From: Rhizobacter sp. SG703
GTDB taxonomy: Bacteria; Pseudomonadota; Gammaproteobacteria; Burkholderiales; Burkholderiaceae_C
Length of the DNA: 64,000 nucleotides
Reading direction: 5' to 3'
Assembly: GCF_012275445.1 (NCBI RefSeq)
Contig: NZ_JAAZQK010000009.1
Span: 248,001 to 312,000, forward strand
Position 1 is the first letter of the stretch. Each line of letters begins with the position of its first letter. This document shows positions 16,902 to 25,800 of the stretch, piece after piece. The position numbers were made by a program, and so were the translations under genes. Under the pieces are notes generated by a model. It was not told where the DNA came from. It did not search any database and saw nothing but the letters and a program-made list of their open reading frames with translations.

Positions 16902-19022
16902 TCAGAACGCCGCCTCGCGCTGCCACAGCGCCGCGAGCCGGCGCCAGCCCTCCACCGCCAGCGAGCGCCGCTCGCCCGCCAGCACCGCGACGCCGCTGAC
17001 CTCCGACGCCGGGGCGCTGCCGAGTTCGCAGTCTTCCAGCCGCACCCGGAAGGTCGGCTGCAGCGGAATCACGCGGCCGTCGGCATGCCGCTGCGCCGGG
17101 ATCGCGCCGCCGTACAGGCTCGCGACCGCGGGCTGCTCCAGTTGCGCGAGCTGCACCGCATCGACCACGCTGCGCGCGCAGCGCACGTGCGCGCGTTCCG
17201 GCGCGTCGGGCACGAACACGCCCGGCCCGCCGCCGAACCGCTGCAAGGCCGCCTCGTCGACGAAGGCCTCGACCTTGCTGCCCTGCGGCGCCACCAGCTG
17301 CAGCAGCTTCTCGCCCGGCCGCACCCAGCTGCCGGCGCCGACCTCGGGCGACGACTCGACGACGCGGCCGTCGAACGGCATCGTCACGTCGAGCCGCTGC
17401 AATTCCCGCTGCAGACCGTCGACCTCCTCCTGCGCCGCCTCCCAGTGCTTGCGCAGCGCCGGGCCGGCCTCCATCAGCCGTGCGTCGAACGGCTGCTGCG
17501 TCAGCTGCCACTGCAGCTGTCGCTCGCGCGCCTGCGCCAGCGCGAACCGGGCTTCCAGGTCGGGCGACCGCAGGCGCAGCAGCGGCTCGCCGCGCCGCAG
17601 GGCCTGCCCGACCGGCGGCAGCGCCGCGGTCACCTGCGCCGCATGGGGCGCGTACACGCCTTGCGCCTGCCGCGCGCCCAGCACCGCCGGCGCGTGCACG
17701 CCGGCCTGCCAGGGCCACAGCAGCACGGCCGCCAGCGCGCCGAGCAGCAGCGCGAGCCGCCGCGTCGCGCGGTTCCAGCGCAGCAGGCCGCGCCGCAGCC
17801 ACCATTGCTGCAGCTCGCGCGCCACCGGCATCACGATGAACCAGCCCAGCTCGACCGCCATCATCAGCAGCCCCAGCGCCTTGAAGAACAGGTGGTACAC
17901 CAGCAGCGCGATGCCGGCGAACAGCACCAGCCGGTACAGCCAGGTCGCGAACGCGAAGCCGACCAGGAAGGCCTGGCGTCCGGGCGGCTGCGGCTCGGGC
18001 GCCGGCTCCTGCAGCCCGAACAGCCGCTCGCGCAGCCACCAGCGGCCGAGCGCGAACGCGCGCTCGTGCAGGTTCGGCAGGTTCAGTGCGTCCGACAGCA
18101 GGAAGTAGCCGTCGAAGCGCATGAACGGGCTCGCATTGATCGCGAGCGTCAGCAGCCAGGTGGTGGTCGCCAGCAGGAAGGCCGCGGCGCGCACCGGTCC
18201 CCAGGCGGGCGACTCCGGCAGCAGCGCCCACAGCAGCGTCGCGAACGCCGCCAGTGCGATCTCGCCGAGCATGCCGGCCGCGCCGATCGCCAGCCGCTGG
18301 CGGCGCGATGCGAGCTTCCACGCCTCGTTGGTGTCGGTGTAGAGCACCGGCCACATCACGAGGAACGCGACGCCCATCGTCGGCACGCGGCAGCCGTGGC
18401 GCTGCGCGGTGAAGGCATGGCCAAGCTCGTGCAGCACCTTCGCGAAGCTCAGCGCCGCCGCGACGGCGAGCGCGCCGCTCCAGCTCGCGTAGGCGGCGAA
18501 GGTGTGGACGAAGCCGTCCCAGCGCCGCGACGCGAGCACGAGGCCCAGTGCGGCCGCGGCGACCACCGTGAGCCAGAAGGCCGGCGTGTAGGCCCAGGCC
18601 ACGTGGGGCGCGAAGCGTTGCAGCCATGGCATCGGCCGCACCAGCGGCAGCCGGAAGAACAGGTAGTTCTTCAGCAGCCAGCGTGCCGGACCGACGCGCC
18701 GTGCCTCCACCGCGCGCTGCAGTCGCGCGCTGTCCTGCGGGCCGCTCGCCAGCAGCAGGTGGTTGGTGGCCAGCATGCGCAGCAGGCCGTCCATCTCGGC
18801 GTCGCCGATCCGCAGCGTGGTCTCGCGCCGCACGGCGGCCAGCACCTGGCGCGCGCTGCCGAGCGACCAGCGCGACAGCACCTCGAAGGCCGGCCAGCGC
18901 AGCTCGTAGAAGCGGTTCGCGGCCGGGTCGTGCAGCGTCCAGGTCGGCGAGCCGTCGGCCGCCGTCGGGCCGGCGTGCAGCGCCAGGTCCTGGCGCAGGG
19001 CCGGCAGCGCGTCGACGTCCAT
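16902..19022 (-). CDS. PqqD-like/M50 protease/HlyD fusion, membrane secretion component
   Basis: 706 residues. Residues 1-110 look like a PqqD-type winged helix (WTLHDPAANRFYELRWPAFEVLSRW). A polytopic region has the M50 zinc site HELGH (198-202) and the distal motif NASPFMRFDG (296-305), as in site-2-protease-like proteins. The C-terminal third, after a TM near residue 430, is HlyD-like: biotinyl-lipoyl halves (GVYAPHAAQVTAALPPVGQALRRGEPLL; MPFDGRVV) flank a helical hairpin. Relatives are annotated as YydH-like peptide zinc metalloproteases. The ATG at 19022 was chosen; a GTG at 19028 would overlap the preceding stop. Last gene of the giant-protein locus. Confidence 0.85.
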   Translation of the reverse strand: MDVDALPALRQDLALHAGPTAADGSPTWTLHDPAANRFYELRWPAFEVLSRWSLGSARQVLAAVRRETTLRIGDAEMDGLLRMLATNHLLLASGPQDSARLQRAVEARRVGPARWLLKNYLFFRLPLVRPMPWLQRFAPHVAWAYTPAFWLTVVAAAALGLVLASRRWDGFVHTFAAYASWSGALAVAAALSFAKVLHELGHAFTAQRHGCRVPTMGVAFLVMWPVLYTDTNEAWKLASRRQRLAIGAAGMLGEIALAAFATLLWALLPESPAWGPVRAAAFLLATTTWLLTLAINASPFMRFDGYFLLSDALNLPNLHERAFALGRWWLRERLFGLQEPAPEPQPPGRQAFLVGFAFATWLYRLVLFAGIALLVYHLFFKALGLLMMAVELGWFIVMPVARELQQWWLRRGLLRWNRATRRLALLLGALAAVLLWPWQAGVHAPAVLGARQAQGVYAPHAAQVTAALPPVGQALRRGEPLLRLRSPDLEARFALAQARERQLQWQLTQQPFDARLMEAGPALRKHWEAAQEEVDGLQRELQRLDVTMPFDGRVVESSPEVGAGSWVRPGEKLLQLVAPQGSKVEAFVDEAALQRFGGGPGVFVPDAPERAHVRCARSVVDAVQLAQLEQPAVASLYGGAIPAQRHADGRVIPLQPTFRVRLEDCELGSAPASEVSGVAVLAGERRSLAVEGWRRLAALWQREAAF

Positions 19023-19024
19023 CG

Positions 19025-20353
19025 TCACCAGCCCAGCCACTGCCGCGCGGCCACCAAGGGCCGCCGCAGCAGCACGTAGGCGAGCGGCGCCCACGGCCCG
19101 CGCAGCCGCGCGCTGCCGAGCTGGCCGATGCGCGGCGGCGCCTGGCCGGGCAGGAACCCGGCCTTGATGCGGTAGGCGAGGAAGCCCTCGGGCGTCAGCT
19201 CGGCGCGGTAGGCCACGCTGATGACGCGGGCCTCGAACGACGCGAGCGGCGCGCCCTGCGGGTACAGCGTCAGCAGGTCGCCCGGCGCGACCTCGATGTG
19301 ATCGGCCGCCGGCAACTGCGCGCTCAGCTCCACCTGCGCCGGGTCGGCCACCAGCAGGATGCGCTCGCCCACCGTGACGGCCTTGCCGAGCCAGTCGTTG
19401 GCGTCGGCGAACACCGCGATGCCGTCGCGCTCGGCCTTCACCTGCACGCGCTCCAGCTGGCCGCCGGTGTAGTCGAGCTCGACCTGCTTCTCCTGCAGCT
19501 GGCCCTGGCGCAGCGCGATCTCGGCGCGGTTCTTGTCGCTGGTGACGGCGGCCTGCGCCGACTGGCGGTATTCCTCCTGCGCGGTGTCGACCGCCTTGCG
19601 CGCGACCTCGAAGCGGGTGCGCAGCGCGGTGGTGTCGAGGCTGAACAGCGGATCGCCGGCCTTCACGGCCTGGTTGGGCCGCACGTCGAAGCGCTCGATC
19701 ACGCCGTCGAGCGGCGCGCGCACCAGCAGCGGGTCGCGCGGCACGACCTCGGCGCCGGCCAGCGCCGTCACGCGCACCGGCAGCACGCACAGCAGCGCGG
19801 CGGCGAGCAGCAGGCGCCGCCGCGCCCGCGCGGTGCGCAGCCAGCCGATCGTGCGGTCGAGCCCATGCTGGCGCGGTCGGAACGCGGCCAGCGCATGCGC
19901 GTGCACGTCGGCCAGCTCGCGCAGCAGCGCCTGCTCGGCCTCGGTCCAGGGCTCGTCGCGGGCCAGCAGCAGCCCGCCGTCGAGCCGAGCCTCGTGCCGC
20001 AGCGGCAGCCACAGCGCGTGCGGCGGCAGCCATTCGCGCCATTCGCCCTGCAGCAGCGGCGGCAGCGCGGCCACGTCGACCGTGCCGCCGTCGAACGACG
20101 CCGCGAGCTGCCGGCACACGCTGGTCAGCCACTGGATGTACGGCGCCCCCGGATCGGGCTGCGGCAGGCCCGACACGCTCGCGATGCGCGGCAGCCCGAG
20201 CTCGGTCCACAGCGCCGCCTGCCGGTAGGGCAGCAGCTGCAGCGTCTCGTTGACGGCAACGAAGCCGAGCGCCTCGAGGCTGGCCGCGGCGCGCGCGCGG
20301 CGGCCCAGCTGCAGCAGCGTCACCAGCGGCTGGACCGACGCATCGGATTTCAT
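19025..20353 (-). CDS. HlyD-family adaptor with GAF-like N-terminal domain
   Basis: 442 residues. The first ~165 form a soluble, apparently cytoplasmic domain resembling GAF (WLPPHALWLPLRHEARLDGGLLLARDEPWTEAEQALLRELADV). A single TM (about 179-195) and a periplasmic HlyD adaptor follow: lipoyl half VRAPLDGVIERFDVRPNQAVKAGDPLFSLD, helical hairpin (~220-300), then the barrel VKAERDGIAVFADANDWLGKAVTVGERI. Adaptors bridge inner-membrane components and a TolC duct. A sensory domain on an adaptor is unusual. The stop is next to the M50-HlyD start, implying coupling. It is separated from the preceding HlyD gene by 133 bases holding a repeat element. Confidence 0.85.
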   Translation of the reverse strand: MKSDASVQPLVTLLQLGRRARAAASLEALGFVAVNETLQLLPYRQAALWTELGLPRIASVSGLPQPDPGAPYIQWLTSVCRQLAASFDGGTVDVAALPPLLQGEWREWLPPHALWLPLRHEARLDGGLLLARDEPWTEAEQALLRELADVHAHALAAFRPRQHGLDRTIGWLRTARARRRLLLAAALLCVLPVRVTALAGAEVVPRDPLLVRAPLDGVIERFDVRPNQAVKAGDPLFSLDTTALRTRFEVARKAVDTAQEEYRQSAQAAVTSDKNRAEIALRQGQLQEKQVELDYTGGQLERVQVKAERDGIAVFADANDWLGKAVTVGERILLVADPAQVELSAQLPAADHIEVAPGDLLTLYPQGAPLASFEARVISVAYRAELTPEGFLAYRIKAGFLPGQAPPRIGQLGSARLRGPWAPLAYVLLRRPLVAARQWLGW

Positions 20354-20416
20354 TTCGCTTCTCCGTGTCTCGCGCGACCGGCGACGCTGGAAACCGCACG
20401 GCCAAGCGGCCGCCGC

Positions 20417-20489
20417 GGAACCGGCTTTGCCGGGCCGCTGGCGGCGCCCCCTTGAGGGGGAGCGCCGCAGGCGCTCCGGGGGTGGGTCA
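20417..20489. repeat. Palindromic repeat element, copy A
   Basis: Begins GGAACCGGCTTTGCCGGGCC (hairpin CCGGC-TTT-GCCGG), continues with CCCCCTTGAGGGGG and the palindrome AGCGCCGCAGGCGCT, and ends CCGGGGGTGGGTCA. Copy B is at 41093-41165 in the same orientation. On the minus strand it starts TGACCC, and that TGA is the stop codon of the HlyD gene at 20487. It looks like a REP-type extragenic element. Confidence 0.85.
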
Positions 20490-21290
20490 TTTCTGTCGCT
20501 GCGGGTAGACGGCCCAGCCGCTCATGCCCGGAAGCAGCGCCGCATGTTCGCCGTCGATCGCGCCGACCACCGGCAGCGTCTGGCTCACCGGGTCGATCTG
20601 CGCGCCCAGCCGCAGCACGCGCGCCGGGAAGCTCTTGCCGAGTTCCTCGACCTCGACCGTGAAGGCCACGCCCGGCTTCAGCCACGCGAGCCATTTCGAC
20701 GGCACGATCATCTGCACCTCCAGCGTGCCGCCCTCGAGGATGTCGAGCAGCGGCGTGCCCGGCGTCACGTACTGGTGCGCGGCCGCATGCCGCCTCGCGA
20801 CGCGGCCGCCGAACGGCGCGGCGATGCTGCAGCGGTTGACGACGCTGCGCTGGCTCGCCGCCTCGGCCTGCGCCTCCTTCAGCCTGGCCTGCGCCTGCTG
20901 CACCTCGAACTTGCCGATCGAGTTCAGCTCGACCAGGCGCAGGTTCGACTGCACCAGCGCGTTCGCCGCGTCGATGCCGGCCTCGGCCTTGCGCAGCTGC
21001 GACTGGTACAGCTCGCAGTCGAATGCCACCAACAGCTGGCCGGGGCGGAATGCATCGCCGTCGCGCAGCGCAAGCGTCGCGATGCGCGCGGCCAGTTCGC
21101 TGGAGATGGTGACCGCGTTGCGCGACGAGAGCTGGGTGCGGATGCGGCCGTCCTTGTCGGCAAGCTGCAGCGCGGGGGCGGAGGAGGGCGGCGCCGCACG
21201 CGCGCTGACGGACGCGACGACCAGGGGCAGGGACAGCCACAGAGCGAGCGCCAGCGCGCCGCCCGGCCGCCCGCGCCGCGTCGCCGTCAA
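20487..21290 (-). CDS. Short HlyD-family periplasmic adaptor
   Basis: 267 residues, short for the family. The N-terminal hydrophobic segment (GALALALWLSLPLVVASVSARA) acts as a signal peptide or anchor. The adaptor core has ELAARIATLALRDGDAFRPGQLLVAFD, a helical hairpin, then IAAPFGGRVARRHAAAHQYVTPGTPLLDI and a beta-barrel domain. The start is a TTG at 21290 overlapping the TolC-like stop (TTGA), since no ATG precedes the signal segment; the start is inferred. The stop codon falls inside repeat copy A. It probably works with the GAF-HlyD and M50-HlyD proteins in the same envelope complex. Confidence 0.82.
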   Translation of the reverse strand: MTATRRGRPGGALALALWLSLPLVVASVSARAAPPSSAPALQLADKDGRIRTQLSSRNAVTISSELAARIATLALRDGDAFRPGQLLVAFDCELYQSQLRKAEAGIDAANALVQSNLRLVELNSIGKFEVQQAQARLKEAQAEAASQRSVVNRCSIAAPFGGRVARRHAAAHQYVTPGTPLLDILEGGTLEVQMIVPSKWLAWLKPGVAFTVEVEELGKSFPARVLRLGAQIDPVSQTLPVVGAIDGEHAALLPGMSGWAVYPQRQK

Positions 21291-22801
21291 GTGCCGCCCC
21301 CCGGGTTCACCGTGCGGGTCCACGACTGCTCCGACGCATCGACCGCCTCGCCCAGCGTCCGCAGGTCGCTGCCGGCCACCGACTGCGGCAGCGGGTCGAG
21401 CCCGATGGTCGCGATCATCTGGCCGTAGGCGCCCTGCAGCGCGCCATAGGTCTGGTACATGCGCAGCTCGGACATCATCGCGGCGGCGGCGGCGCGGATC
21501 TCCTCCAGCTTGCCCTGCGCGCTCGCGCTCGCGACATTGCGCGTCTGCTGCAGGATGCGCTGCTCGACGCCGTCGAGCTCGCGCGTCATCCGGTACTGCC
21601 GCACCCGCGCCAGGTACTCGAGCTGCGCCACGTGCACCTGCGTCAGCACCGCCATGTTCAGCGCGAGCCGCTGCTGCTTCGCGACGTCGAGCTGGGCCTG
21701 CGCCGCGCCGCGTATCGTGCCGGCGTTGAAGACGTTCAACAGGTTCCAGCTGACGCGCAGCCCGGCGTCCCACCACTGGTTGTTCACCAGGTAGCTGTTG
21801 CTGTCGTAGTGGCCGCCGAGGTTCAGCTCGACGCCGGGCAGCAGCCGCGCGAGCGCCTTGCGCGTCTCGAGCACGCCGATGCGCTCGTTGTACTGCGCCT
21901 CGACCAGCTCGGGCCGGCGCAGCAGGGCGGTCTCTTCCATCCTGTCGGTGCCGAGGCTGACCGGCGGCACGTCGAGCGCGCCGGCCGGCACCACGCTGAA
22001 CGGGCGGCCGGGCTCCAGGTTCATCACCGACGCGAGCCGCGGCTTGGCCTGCTGCAGTTCGTCGCGCACCGCTTCGAGCTGGCGCACGATGTCGAGCAGC
22101 TGCCGCTGGTAGGTCAGCGCCTCCAGCGGCGAGCGCAGCCGCTCGGCCTCGACCTTGCGCGCATCGTCGAGCGCGCGCTGCGCCTGCTGCAGCACCGGGT
22201 CGATCTTCGCCTCCAGCTGCTGCGCGCCGACCGCCTGCCAGTAGGCCTGGCGGGTCTGCTGCATCAGCAGGTGCAGCACCTTGCGGCGGCGCTCCTGCGC
22301 GACCAGCAGCCGGTCGGCCTGCTGGCGGGCCTGGTAGTAGCTGACGCCGAAGTCGAGCACGTTCCACGACAGCCCGAGGTCGGCGGTGCGGCGCTCGCGG
22401 TCGCTGGAGGTCGACGGCACCAGCGACTGCTGGCCGGTGGAGACGTCGCGCGACGACGAGGCCGCCTCGTTGTCGCGCGCGGTGTAGCCGGCCGATGCGA
22501 CGACGCGCGGCAGCAGCTCGATGCGCGACAGGTCGAGCTGGCCGCGCGCGACCGCCTCTTCCATCAGCTTCAGCCGGTGGTCCAGGTTGTACTTGATGGC
22601 CCGCGCCATCGCCTCCTGCAGCGTGATCGGACCCTGCACCGGCTCCTGGTCGGCGAACATCGCCAGCCGGTCGGCGGCGACGCTCGCCTGTCGCTCGTCC
22701 GCGGTGAGGGCCTGCGGTTGGACGGCGCAGCCGCTGACGGCTGCGACGGCGAGGGTGGCGAGCAGGGTGCGCGCCGGAAGGCGAGGGCGAGAGGTGCTCA
22801 A
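21287..22801 (-). CDS. TolC-family outer-membrane factor, lipoprotein
   Basis: 504 residues. The signal ends in a lipobox (AAVSGC, Cys25), so the protein is lipidated like OprM/CusC. Two related halves with long amphipathic helices and TolC-type motifs (LGLSWNVLDFGVSYYQARQQADR; GLRVSWNLLNVFNAG) form the outer-membrane duct and periplasmic tunnel. The start is a TTG at 22801 with AGGAG eight bases upstream. It lies 47 bases after the giant-protein gene and overlaps the HlyD gene by four bases. It should provide the exit channel for the giant protein. Confidence 0.9.
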   Translation of the reverse strand: MSTSRPRLPARTLLATLAVAAVSGCAVQPQALTADERQASVAADRLAMFADQEPVQGPITLQEAMARAIKYNLDHRLKLMEEAVARGQLDLSRIELLPRVVASAGYTARDNEAASSSRDVSTGQQSLVPSTSSDRERRTADLGLSWNVLDFGVSYYQARQQADRLLVAQERRRKVLHLLMQQTRQAYWQAVGAQQLEAKIDPVLQQAQRALDDARKVEAERLRSPLEALTYQRQLLDIVRQLEAVRDELQQAKPRLASVMNLEPGRPFSVVPAGALDVPPVSLGTDRMEETALLRRPELVEAQYNERIGVLETRKALARLLPGVELNLGGHYDSNSYLVNNQWWDAGLRVSWNLLNVFNAGTIRGAAQAQLDVAKQQRLALNMAVLTQVHVAQLEYLARVRQYRMTRELDGVEQRILQQTRNVASASAQGKLEEIRAAAAAMMSELRMYQTYGALQGAYGQMIATIGLDPLPQSVAGSDLRTLGEAVDASEQSWTRTVNPGGGT

Positions 22802-22848
22802 GGGTCTTCTCCTGGTGGTTGTTGTTGGAGTGAGCGGTGGGATCCCTG

Positions 22849-25800
22849 TCAGCCGGTCGGGCTTGTCGCCTGGCGGGCGTGTTCGAGCAGTGCGGCGCGC
22901 TCGGCCTGCCGCGCCTGCAGGCCGTGGCGGTCGAACTGCGCCTGCAGGCTGGCGCGGCCCTCGGCGCCGGCCGGCGACGCGCTCCAGGCCAGGCGGTCGA
23001 GCAGAGGCTGCAGCGGGTCGGCCAGCAGCGACTGCTTGTCGGGCGCGGGCCGCGGGGCCGGCGCGGCGGGCGCGGCAGCCGGCGCGCCCTTCACGTCGAC
23101 CTCCAGGTGCGAGCTCGCCCGGTTGCCCTTGCTGTCGCGCGCGATCACCTCGATCGCGAGCTTCTGCGTCAGTCCGCGCGGCGGCTGGCCCGACAGCGTG
23201 CCGTTGACCGGATCGAACTTCAGCCACGACGGCAGCGGCCGGCCGTCGGCCAGGCGCACCTCGACCGAGACCTGCACGTTGCGTTCGCTGTGGCTGAACG
23301 TGGACGTCGGCAGCGCGATGCTGACCGGCTGGCCGGCCTGCGCGCTGAAGTTGCCGATCTCCGGCATCGCCTGCAGCCCGGCGCCGGTGGCCGCGCCCAC
23401 CTCGATGAAGTTGCCGCGTGCCGGCGCGGCCGCCACGGCGACAGTGGCGGCCGCCGGTGCGGCCAGCGGATCCGGCGAGAACGAGTTGCCGCCGCCGGCC
23501 ACGACCAGGCTGCTGCCGCCGGCGCTGGCGGCGGGCGGCAGCGTCGGCGTGCTGACCGGCGCGATCGGGTCCATCGGCGACAGCGTGACCGGCGGTGCCG
23601 CTGGCGCGATCACCAGCGGCGGCGGGGCCGGGGCGGGCGGCGGCGGCTCGGCCGGCGCGGGCGGAGGCACGACGATCGGCCGCAGCACGTAGCGCTCGCC
23701 GGCCAAGCCGCCGGCGATCGCGTTGCCGGCCGCATCGGCGATGCCGGTGGCCGCGGGGTTCAGCGAGATGCCGAGCTCGCCTTCGCCGTGCAGGCCGCCG
23801 ACCAGAACGGTGTACGTGCGCGCATCGACCTGCGTGACCGAGACGATGCTGCCGCCGGCCGTGCCGGTGGTGGTCAGCGCCAGGTCGCCGGCATCGAGCC
23901 CGCTGACGGCCTCGGAGAAGGTCAGCGTGTAGCGCACGCCGTTGCCGGACGCCGGCGACGGATCGGCGCGCACCAGCCCGACGGCGGTCGGCGCGGTGGT
24001 GTCGATGCGCACGCCGGCCGTCGACGGCACGGCCGCGAGCGCGAGCGACAGGTCGTTGCCGGCCGCGTCGCGCAGCGTGCCGCCGTGCGCCTGCAGCGCG
24101 CCGACCGCGATGCCGTCGGCATCGGCGTCGCCGGCCAGCACGGTGTAGCTGAAATGCAGCGTGCCGGTGCCGGAGCCGCCGGCGTAGTTCGCGTAGGCCG
24201 TGCTGCCGCCGATGTCGATCGCCAGCCGCGGCGTGCCGCCGGCGCTGTTCACGACCACCGCCTCGCTGGTGGCGACGGTGAAGCCCAGCACGTCGCCGGC
24301 CTTGTAGGTGCCGTCGGCCGGCACGCCGACGCTTGCGACCGCCGGCGCGATTGCGTCGATGCGCAGGCCGCCGGTGGCCGCCGCGTTGTGCAGCGCGGGG
24401 AGCACCGCGTTGCCGATCGCGTCGCGCAGCGCGCCGCCGTTCAGGTCGATGGCCGACCCGAGCACGATGCCGTTCGCATCGAGCTGGCCGCTCGCCACCG
24501 TCAGCCGGAACGCCAGCGTGCCGGTGCCCGAGCCGCCGACGTAGTTGGCATAGACGGTGCCGCCGGTGTCCAGCGTGACGGCCAGGCGCGGCGTGCCGCT
24601 GCCGGTGTCGACCAGCACCGCTTCGCTGAACTGCACATCGAAGCCGAGCGTCTGGCCGGCCACGTAGGTGCCGTCGGCCGGTGCGCTGACGGCGGTCACC
24701 ACCGGCGCGATGCGGTCGACGGTGTAGGCCGCGCCGGCCAGTCCGCCGGCCAGCGCGTTGCCGGCGACGTCGGCGATGCCGGTGCCGCTGCCGTTCAGGT
24801 CCAGCCGCAGGCTGCCGGCACCGGCGATGCCGCCGACCTGCACGGTGTACGTGTGCGCATCGACCTGGGTGACGCCGGTCACCTGGCCGGCCGCGCTGCC
24901 GGTGGCGACGAGCGAGAAGTCCGCCGCATCGAGCCCGGACACGTCTTCCGAGAACGTGACGGTGAAGGCGACGCTGGCAGCCGCGGTCGGGTTCGCATCG
25001 ACGCGCACGACGCCGGTCGCCGCCGGCGCGGTGGTGTCGACGCGCACCGCCGCGGTCGACGGCAGCGTGCCCAGCGCGAGCGCGAGGTCGTTGCCGGCCG
25101 CGTCGCGCAGCGTGCCGCCATGCGCCTGCAGCGCACCGACCGCGATGCCGTCGGCATCGGTGTCGCCGGCTTGCACGGTGTACGAGAAGGTCAGCGCCGT
25201 GGTACCCGAGCCGCTCGCGTAGTCGGCATAGGCGGTGCTGCCGCCGATGTCGATCGCGAGCCGCGGCACGCCGCCGGCGCTGTTGACGATCACCGCCTCG
25301 CTGGCGGTCACGGTGAAGTTCAGCACGTCGCCCGCGTTGTAGGCGCCGGCGGCCGGCACCGAGACGCTCGCGACGGTCGGCACGACGGCGTCGACTTGCA
25401 CGCCGGCCGTCGACGCGACGCCGTTCAGCGCGGTGGCGGCGCTGTTGCCGACCGCATCGCGCAGCGTGCCGCCGTTCAGGTCGAGCGCGCTGCCAAGCGT
25501 GATGCCGTTGCCGTCGAGCTGGCCGCTCGCGACGGTCAGGCGGAACACCAGCGTGCCGCTGCCCGAGCCGCTCAGGTAGCTCGCGTAGACGGTGCCGCCG
25601 GTGTCCAGCGCGACCGCGAGGCGCGGCGTGCCGCCGCTGGTGTCGACGGTGACGGCTTCGCTGAGCTGCACGCTGAAGTCGAGGTTCTGCCCGGCCGCGT
25701 AGGTGCCGTTGGCCGGCACCGCCACCGAAGTGACCGTGGGGGCGATGCCGTCGATCACCAGCGCGCTCTGGCCGCCGAGCGACTGGGCGCCGCCGATCGC

